A stretch of 64,000 bases of DNA from the NCBI GenBank assembly GCA_964637185.1, contig CAZWVB010000002.1, positions 7,445 through 71,444 on the forward strand. The letters run 5' to 3'. A program made the translations under genes and the position numbers. Positions within the stretch are counted from its first letter, which is position 1. Every line of letters begins with the position of its first letter. The notes under the pieces were generated by a model. The model was given only the letters and a program-made list of their open reading frames with translations. It was not told the origin of the DNA and ran no database searches. This DNA comes from CAZSVP01 sp964637185 (lineage in GTDB: Bacteria > Patescibacteriota > Saccharimonadia > CAILAD01 > BJGX01). Shown in pieces: positions 1 through 7,500 of the stretch.

Positions 1-2153
1 ACACCAACCACACTGTCTTCACTACGCAGACGAATACCACGCACGCCGCGTGTCGCGCGCCCCATTGGCCGTACATCAGTCTCCTTAAATCGAATGGCTT
101 GAGCCATGGCGGTAGATATAATTACCTCATCCTGGCCGGAGGTCTTTTTGACCCATCGTAGTTGGTCGCCTGAGTCTAGCTTGATCGCCACAATACCGGA
201 AGTACGAATATTGGCAAAGTCTTTGAGCGCGGTCTTTTTGATGGTCCCATTGCGGGTTGCCATGAAAAGATATTGGGTCTGATCGTCTTTGACCAAAGCA
301 ACCAAGGCGGTTACTTTCTCGTCTGGGCTAAGATTGAGCACATTCATAATTGAAGCACCTTTGGCTACCCGTGAGGCGGGCGGCAGCTCGTAAGCCTTTA
401 GCTTGAAAACGCGACCAGCCGAAGTGAAGAACAAGATAGTGTCATGTGAGTTGGCGTGTACCAGATGTTCAACAACGTCCTCTTCCTTGGTTGTCATACC
501 CATTTTGCCTTTGCCGCCCCGACCCTGGCTAGCATAGGTACTGGTAGGGATGCGTTTGATATAGTTGCCCTTAGTAAGTGTGATGATCACTTCTTCATCA
601 GGAATAAGATCTTCATCGGAGAAGTTGCCGATGGCTTTTTTCACTATCTTGGTACGGCGAGCATCGGCATATTTTTCTTTGATTGCCAGCAATTCCTCGC
701 GAATTACTTTAAGGATGTTTGCCTCATCGCTCAGGATAGTTTCGAGCTCTTTGATGAGTTTTTGCAGAGCATCGTACTCATCTTCAATCTTTTTACGCTC
801 CAGCCCGGCCAAGGTACGCAGTTGCATGGCAAGTATCGCGTTGGCTTGGACCTCGGTCAGCTTAAAGCGCGACATCAAATTGGCCCGGGCTTCTTCTTGG
901 GTCTCTGATTCTCGAATAGTTGATATCACGGCGTCAATCTGGTCAAGCGCAATTTTGAGACCTTCCAGGATGTGAGCACGGTCCTTGGCCTTTTTGAGCT
1001 CAAACTCAGTACGACGTCGCACCACTACCTGACGATGCTTGAGGTATTCACGTAATACCATCTCCAGATTGAGTACGCGTGGTTGAATACCGTCTACCAA
1101 AGCCAACATATTGACGTGGAAGGCTGTCTGCATGGTAGTAAGCTTGTACAACTGATTGAGCAATTTGTTGGCGTAAGCGTCTTTTTTGAGCTCTATGACA
1201 ATCCGGACAGCTTCCTTGGCGGACTCATCGCGCAAGTCAGCAATGCCCATAACTTTCTTGTCACGATGTAGCTCAGCTATCTTCTCAATCAATTGCGACG
1301 GGTTGACTTGATATGGCACTTCACTGATTACTATGCGCTCGCGGCCTTTGCTGTCTTCTTCAATTTCGGCTACCGCCCGCATGGTGATACTGCCCTTACC
1401 AGTGCCATAAGCTTGTGCGATCGAACCGTCGTCATATATGACACCGCCAGTAGGGAAATCAGGGCCTTTGATAATCTTCGTCAGCTCGGCCACGCCTGCC
1501 TCTGGTGTGTCGATAAGGCAAATTACGCCGTCAATAACTTCGGCCAAATTGTGTGTTGGGATATTGGTGGCCATGCCCACCGCGATACCTTGTACGCCAT
1601 TGAGTAGTAGGTTGGGCAATTTGGCTGGTAGTACTCTCGGCTCTTGTTGGCTACCGTCATAGTTGGGGATGAAGTCTACTGTGTCTTTGTCAATGTCAGC
1701 CAGCATTTCCTCAGCAATCTTAGTCATGCGGGCTTCGGTATAGCGCATGGCAGCAGGTGCGTCACCATCGATCGAGCCAAAGTTACCTTGGCCGTCGACC
1801 AACATGTAGCGCATCGACCAGTACTGAGCCATACGTGCCATCGAATCATAAATGGCGGCATCGCCATGGGGATGGTATTTGGCCATCACCACGCCGACAG
1901 TGTTGGCAGACTTGCGGTATTTGGCGGTCGAGCGCAGACCTTCTTGTAACATCGTAAATAGGATGCGACGATGGACTGGCTTAAGGCCGTCGCGCACATC
2001 CGGCAAAGCTCGTGCCACAATCACACTCATGGCGTAGTCAAGATAGCTTTTTTCCATCTCTGTCTCGACTGTCCGTGGTGCTATGAGGCCAAACTCAGTC
2101 TTCTGAGGCTCTAGCTTGCTATCATCAAAGGCAATGAATTCTGGTTCTTCCAT
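1..2153 (-). CDS. gyrA: DNA gyrase subunit A (3' end cut by window edge)
   Basis: Breakage-reunion subunit of gyrase, which introduces negative supercoils together with GyrB. Translation from the ATG at 2153 gives about 717 residues before the left edge, so the C-terminal DNA-wrapping part is incomplete. The N-terminus has the usual ALPDVRDGLKPVHRR stretch. The catalytic tyrosine lies in MRYTE at about residue 138, followed by NYDGS and GIAVGMATNIPTHN. At the quinolone-determining site the sequence is HGDAAIYD, so alanine replaces E. coli Ser83 while Asp87 is kept. The start lies 2 nt after the gyrB stop, so the two genes are one operon. A ParC identity is possible but the adjacency to gyrB favours GyrA. 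Confidence 0.95.
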   Translation of the reverse strand, partial: MEEPEFIAFDDSKLEPQKTEFGLIAPRTVETEMEKSYLDYAMSVIVARALPDVRDGLKPVHRRILFTMLQEGLRSTAKYRKSANTVGVVMAKYHPHGDAAIYDSMARMAQYWSMRYMLVDGQGNFGSIDGDAPAAMRYTEARMTKIAEEMLADIDKDTVDFIPNYDGSQQEPRVLPAKLPNLLLNGVQGIAVGMATNIPTHNLAEVIDGVICLIDTPEAGVAELTKIIKGPDFPTGGVIYDDGSIAQAYGTGKGSITMRAVAEIEEDSKGRERIVISEVPYQVNPSQLIEKIAELHRDKKVMGIADLRDESAKEAVRIVIELKKDAYANKLLNQLYKLTTMQTAFHVNMLALVDGIQPRVLNLEMVLREYLKHRQVVVRRRTEFELKKAKDRAHILEGLKIALDQIDAVISTIRESETQEEARANLMSRFKLTEVQANAILAMQLRTLAGLERKKIEDEYDALQKLIKELETILSDEANILKVIREELLAIKEKYADARRTKIVKKAIGNFSDEDLIPDEEVIITLTKGNYIKRIPTSTYASQGRGGKGKMGMTTKEEDVVEHLVHANSHDTILFFTSAGRVFKLKAYELPPASRVAKGASIMNVLNLSPDEKVTALVALVKDDQTQYLFMATRNGTIKKTALKDFANIRTSGIVAIKLDSGDQLRWVKKTSGQDEVIISTAMAQAIRFKETDVRPMGRATRGVRGIRLRSEDSVVG

Positions 2154-2155
2154 GG

Positions 2156-4225
2156 TTATATATCCAAATTACTGACTGACTTGGCATGTGTCTGGATAAA
2201 GCTTTTGCGAAGTGCTACTTCTTCGCCCATCAGCTTATTAAATATCGAATCAGCTTTCTCCGCATCTGCGACGGTTACTTTGAGCAAGATACGATTGGCA
2301 GGATCCATTGTGGTTTCCCAAAGCTGGTCGGCATTCATTTCGCCCAAGCCTTTGTAACGCTGGATCGAGATACCGGCTTTTTTGATCGGATTCTCGGCTA
2401 CGTCCGCTTCATCTTCTTCTGCTATAGCAGCTGTTTCGGCATAAGCGGCAAGGTCTTCAGCTGTCACTACATCCGTCTTTTTGGCTTGAGCTGACTTGCC
2501 TTTGACTTTCTTGTCCTTGTCAGCGGCTTCTTTTTCAGCTTGGGCAGCCAATAGATCGGCAATAATTTGATCTCGTTCTTGGTCGGAAAAAGCGTATTTG
2601 GCGGTTTTGCCTTTGCTCACTTTGAATAGCGGTGGCTGGGCGATATAGATATTGCCAGCGTTAACAAGATCAGGGAAATGGCGGTAAAAGAAGGTAAGGA
2701 GCAGGGTACGAATATGCGCGCCATCAACATCGGCGTCGGTCATGATAATAATACGGTGATAGCGCAGTTTGTCGATATCAAAGGTATCACCGATGCCGGT
2801 ACCCATAGCGATGATGAGGTTTTTGACTTCGTTGTTACTGAGCATCTTGTCAAGCCGCGCCCGTTCTACATTGAGGATCTTGCCGCGCAATGGCAGGATG
2901 GCCTGGAATTCACGATCGCGACCTTGTTTGGCCGAACCGCCGGCCGAGTCACCCTCGACCAAATACACTTCGCTTTTGCTGGGGTCTTTGCTACTACAAT
3001 CAGTCAGCTTTCCTGGCAGAGTCATTCCTTCGAGTGCACCCTTGCGAATAACGCTATCACGAGCGGCCCGAGCCGCCAGCCTTGCGCGAGCGCTCAGTAC
3101 ACCCTTGCCGATAATCTTTTTGGCTTCGTTGGGGTTTTCTTCGAGGTAGTAGCTGAGATACTCGTTGAGCACCTTCTCTACGACTGTTCTAATTTCAGGG
3201 TTGCCGAGTTTGGCCTTGGTTTGGCCTTCAAACTGCGGATCCGGCAGTTTTACTGAAATTACCGCTGTTAAGCCTTCGCGGACATCATCACCAGTCAGAT
3301 TATCTTCTTTCTCTTTGATGAGTCCGGACTTGCGAGCATAATCATTGATGACACGGGTCAGCGCCGTGCGAAAACCTACCACATGGGTACCACCCTCGGG
3401 ATTATAAATATTGTTGGCAAAGGCGCGCAGCTGCTCGTTGAAGCTATCACAGTACTGAATGGCTATCTCGACATTAACATCGTCAATTTGCTTGTCGACA
3501 TAGAAAGTTGGCGTGTTGAGTGCCTCTTTGCCTACGTTGAGGTGTTCCACATAGCTGCGGATGCCACCTTCGAAATAGAATTCATAACGCTCGCCACTTA
3601 CTTCATTATGGATACTGGCCCGCATGCCCTTGACCAAGTAGGCTTGGTGGCGCAAATAGTCAGTGATAGTTCGGTAATTGTATTCGGTAGTCTCAAAAAT
3701 AGCTGGATCAGCCTTGAAGGCAATGGAAGTACCGGTACCTGTGGCTTTATCGACTGCCTTGATATTACCTTGTGGTGCACCACCTTTGTAGGCCTGCTCG
3801 TAGAGCTTACCATCACGGCGGACCCGAGCTATCAAATCAGTTGATAGCGCATTGACTACACTAACACCGACACCATGCAGACCACCGGACACCTTGTAGC
3901 CACCACCACCAAATTTACCACCAGCATGAAGTACAGTCAGCACGGTTTCGAGCGCGGATTTGCCAGTGGTCTTATGTTTGTCGACCGGAATACCACGACC
4001 GTTGTCGTTGACAGTAACCCAGCCATCTTGACCAAGTATGACCTCCACGCTACTGCCGTGGCCAGCCATTACTTCGTCGACCGAGTTATTGATAACTTCC
4101 CATACCAAGTGATGGAGTCCATCTACGCCGGTACCGCCTATATACATACCGGGGCGCTTGCGAACCGGTTCCAAACCTTCCAGCACTTGGATTTGTTCGG
4201 CAGAGTATTTCTGTTTATCAGCCAT
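2156..4225 (-). CDS. gyrB: DNA gyrase subunit B
   Basis: ATPase subunit of gyrase, 689 residues. The GHKL ATPase domain is at the N-terminus (NNSVDEV near residue 47, GRGIPV, GLHGVGVSVVNALS). The TOPRIM motif EGDSAGGSAKQGRDR is near residue 423, followed by DADVDGAHI; the C-terminal QRYKGLGEMN motif is present. A Lys/Ala/Glu-rich insert at about residues 565-612 sits between TOPRIM and the C-terminal tail and is not typical of short GyrB proteins. A TATACT hexamer ends 8 nt before the ATG, so the transcript may be leaderless. A second promoter lies further upstream. gyrA follows after 2 nt. Confidence 0.97.
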   Translation of the reverse strand: MADKQKYSAEQIQVLEGLEPVRKRPGMYIGGTGVDGLHHLVWEVINNSVDEVMAGHGSSVEVILGQDGWVTVNDNGRGIPVDKHKTTGKSALETVLTVLHAGGKFGGGGYKVSGGLHGVGVSVVNALSTDLIARVRRDGKLYEQAYKGGAPQGNIKAVDKATGTGTSIAFKADPAIFETTEYNYRTITDYLRHQAYLVKGMRASIHNEVSGERYEFYFEGGIRSYVEHLNVGKEALNTPTFYVDKQIDDVNVEIAIQYCDSFNEQLRAFANNIYNPEGGTHVVGFRTALTRVINDYARKSGLIKEKEDNLTGDDVREGLTAVISVKLPDPQFEGQTKAKLGNPEIRTVVEKVLNEYLSYYLEENPNEAKKIIGKGVLSARARLAARAARDSVIRKGALEGMTLPGKLTDCSSKDPSKSEVYLVEGDSAGGSAKQGRDREFQAILPLRGKILNVERARLDKMLSNNEVKNLIIAMGTGIGDTFDIDKLRYHRIIIMTDADVDGAHIRTLLLTFFYRHFPDLVNAGNIYIAQPPLFKVSKGKTAKYAFSDQERDQIIADLLAAQAEKEAADKDKKVKGKSAQAKKTDVVTAEDLAAYAETAAIAEEDEADVAENPIKKAGISIQRYKGLGEMNADQLWETTMDPANRILLKVTVADAEKADSIFNKLMGEEVALRKSFIQTHAKSVSNLDI

Positions 4226-4233
4226 AGTGTACT

Positions 4234-4239
4234 AGTATA
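4234..4239 (-). promoter_or_regulatory. -10 box of a leaderless gyrB promoter
   Basis: TATACT on the minus strand, preceded by TGA (extended -10 style), with 8 nt to the gyrB ATG. Initiation about 7 nt downstream would place the start codon at or next to the transcript 5' end. Confidence 0.5.
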
Positions 4240-4295
4240 TCACCCTCTTTTTAGACAAATAAAACATGAGCTTTTCAACTCACTTGCTAACTACT

Positions 4296-4324
4296 ATTAT
4301 AGCTACTTAACAGGTTACAAGCAA
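4296..4324 (-). promoter_or_regulatory. upstream gyrBA promoter
   Basis: Minus-strand TTGCTT (4324-4319), 17 nt spacer, TATAAT (4301-4296). It lies about 70 bp upstream of gyrB and would give a leadered gyrBA mRNA. Confidence 0.5.
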
Positions 4325-4386
4325 GTGCTATAACCTGGGATAACGATTACAATTACTACTTAATTGGTTCTGGGTAGCACCTAATT

Positions 4387-4533
4387 TTACTGGAAGAGAA
4401 TCAAGGTTTCTGCAAGTTGTTGGTTGATATCGGCAATCTTACCCACTTGTTGCTGAACCGCGTTGGTAATAACGGCTTTTAGCTTGTCGTATTTGACACC
4501 CTGAATCTCGCCATCTTTGTTGTTATAACATTC
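4387..4533 (-). pseudogene. 3' remnant of an S74/tail-fibre chaperone surface gene
   Basis: After the stop of the giant surface gene, the minus strand stays open for 48 codons without a start, bounded upstream by TAA at 4536-4534. The peptide contains NKDGEIQGVKYDKL, then a NAVQQQ segment, and ends in ETLILFQ. This is the pattern of the C-terminal end of peptidase S74 intramolecular chaperones (KDG..GV.Y.KL..V..NAV.E). I read it as the decayed tail of a third S74-type surface gene in the same array. The alternative, that it is chance sequence, is unlikely given the run of matching positions. Confidence 0.6.
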
Positions 4534-4546
4534 TTAATAACTATTG

Positions 4547-7500
4547 CTAGAAAGCTTGCCAATAAAAACTGGTAGTGGATGCCTGAACGGTGTTTAGCTC
4601 TATATCAAAACCTGTTGTAGTAACATTGGTTGCGCGATACTGACCGTTTACAAAATCTTTGGGGGTCAAACTAATATTTGGAGCCGCTGAAAAAGCAGTA
4701 GAAAACGAAACATGAGTACTAGTATTACCTGCTGACACAGCTGCATTCCCTACATTGTTACCACCGAGTTGCAACCTGCCATTGACATTGGTGGTGCCAT
4801 CAAAGTTGGCGGTGCCAGTGAAGTGCACTAAGCCGTTGTATGTAGCTAAGGCGTTGTGGGTTTCGGATCCATTGATCGTACTTGTGCCATTGACAGTAAG
4901 GCCACCATTTAGCACTACGTCGTCGGTAATTGTAATTAGGCCCGGAGTACTAAGGTCAATACGTGTCTGCAAGGCTGCCAGCTGAGCTTGTGCCTCCTTA
5001 AGGCCAGCAATCATGAAGGTATTGAGGTAGCCATAGTTAATTGTTTTAAGCCCAGTGATCGAATCGGTTTGGACAACCTCTGGCAAATATTGTTCTACTT
5101 GCTGAGCAGTAAAGCCATATTGAGTTGACGGCTCCGTCAGCGGGTCTGATCCTGCTGCCACCCAAGCCTCGTAATCACCCTTCCACTGATAAGTTATGGG
5201 CTGCAGGGCTCCAAGCTTCGCTAGAGTTCCTAACACATTCATATCAACAATGTTCGTCTTGAGTGATTCATCCGATGTACAACTCCAGCCAGTACCTGTT
5301 ACTACTGTACACTGTGTGCCGGCCGAGCCATTGAATCGAGTGACATTAGTAGTTGATGTGTCGGTTAGCTCAAGTTTGAAAGCAGGGGAGAGCGTATCAA
5401 TGCCTACACTGCCGCCCATAATTGCCATGGTATTACTTTGGGATACTGTACCAACCCCTGCGTTCAAGCCTATTCCTACAGAATTGGAACCACTCACAAT
5501 AATGTCCCGACCAAAAGCTGTACTTTCGTTCCCGCTGGCTTCGGTATTGTCGCCCCAAGCAGTTGCATAGTTATTTGAAGCAATTGTAGAAATGCCCCAA
5601 GCTGTCGAAGCATTACCAGACGCAGTGGTATTAGTACCGAAAGCTGTTGAGTCTGTGCAGGTAGATTGGTTCCCCGCCCCCCATGATGTGGCCCCAAACC
5701 CAAATGGACAATTGAGACCACCATTGGTAACATTACCCGAACCCCAAGCCGTGTCTAGTAGACCCGATACCTGATTTCCCTGACCAAAAGCGGTGCCAAA
5801 TCCAGCACTAGCAACATTCGTGTCCCCCCACACGGTTGAACGATCACCACTAGCCGTATTGCTACTGCCAAAAGCCAACGAACTATCGCCGCTAGCAGTA
5901 GTGTTTAGTCCAAAAGCAGTTGCTCGGCGGTTATTGGCAAGTGTTCCAGTACCAAAGGCAGTCGATGCACCATAATATGCTTGATTACCAAGGCCCCAAG
6001 CCGTCGCCCCCTCACCAAACAGCGCACTGCTATTTACAATATTGCCACTACCCCACGTGGTATCAGCACTATTTTGAGCTTGATTGTTTCGCCCCCAAAC
6101 GGTAGAATCTCCCCCGCTAGCTATATTTAAGTATCCCCAAGTCGTTGCCCTACCAGCGCTCGCTGTAGTTTCCTGACCCCATGCTGTTGAGGTATCACCA
6201 GATGCCACTGTACCTAGACCAAAAGCTGTAGCACGACGGGCATGCGCATAGCTACCACTCCCCCAAGCAGTTGCCGAAGCGCCAAATGGTGTACCCGAGC
6301 TGTCGGCTATTGTTCCCACACCCCACGCGAAGTCATCAGCTGACAACGCTTGAGTGTTAGCGCCAAATGAAACAGCCGCATCTGCACTGGCTACAGTTTG
6401 ACGACCAATTGCCAACGAATAAGAACCAGAAGCAGTAGTTTGATACCCAAACGCCGTTGCGCCAGCACCTGTGGCATTTGTATCATCTCCAAATGCAGTT
6501 GATCGTGATCCACTTGCGATTGTTGAGTTACCAAAAGCCGTGGAGTCGGTACAAAGCGATTGATTACTACTACCCCATGCTGTGGCGCGTTCACCAAATG
6601 GACAGCCAGCTCCCGCATTTGTGAGGTTTCCAACTCCCCAAACAGTATCATTTATAGTGGTGGTGGTGTTCGCCTGTCCAAAAGCAGTCGAGATAGGGCC
6701 TGCTGAAGTATTTTGGTAACCCCAGGCTGTGGAGCGGTCACCACTGGCGGTGTTGGCATTCCCCCATGCTGTAGATTCAGAATTTGTGGCATTGTTATCA
6801 AACCCCCACGTAGTAGAACGCATCCCACTAGCATCAGACGATTCGCCCCATGCAGTACTTTCGTATCCTATTGCGTTACTTCCACCAAAACCAGTTGCGT
6901 AACTATTTTGAGCAGTGCCAGCTCCCCAAGCAGTAGCTGCCTCTGTACCTACAAATGCAATCGCGCCATTGCCCCAAGCAGTAGAGCGACTGCCATTGGC
7001 TTGGGTGTTTATACCCCACGCAGTCGATTGTCCACCATTGGCAATAGTGGTATTGCCCCAAGCTATGTTTTCATTGCCAGATATTGTGCCTGCCTTGGTG
7101 TTGTACCCCAGAGCAACTGAGCGAGTGCCGGCAGCTTGAGTCGCTTCGCCTCCTGCAAATGACTCGTAGCCACTTGCTGCACCAGCATTAAGAGAGAAAG
7201 CATATTGTCCGCTAGCAACAGAGGTGTTTGAGGCAAACGAAGCGTTACCACTAGCAACCGATCCATTACCGCTTGCGGTTGCATATATATTGGTAGCTTG
7301 GGTACTTTGACCCCAGGCAAAAGCATCTTGGGCGCTGGCCAAAGTACTTTGGCCCAAGGCCGTGGACCAGTTTGCACTAGCAGTATTGGTATTACCAAAG
7401 GCAATCGATCCTGTGCCACTAGCAGTAGAGTTATAGCCTGCAAATGAATGTGCCCCACTGGCTATTCCCGAACCGGTGGCCAAACTATAATCCCCACTTG

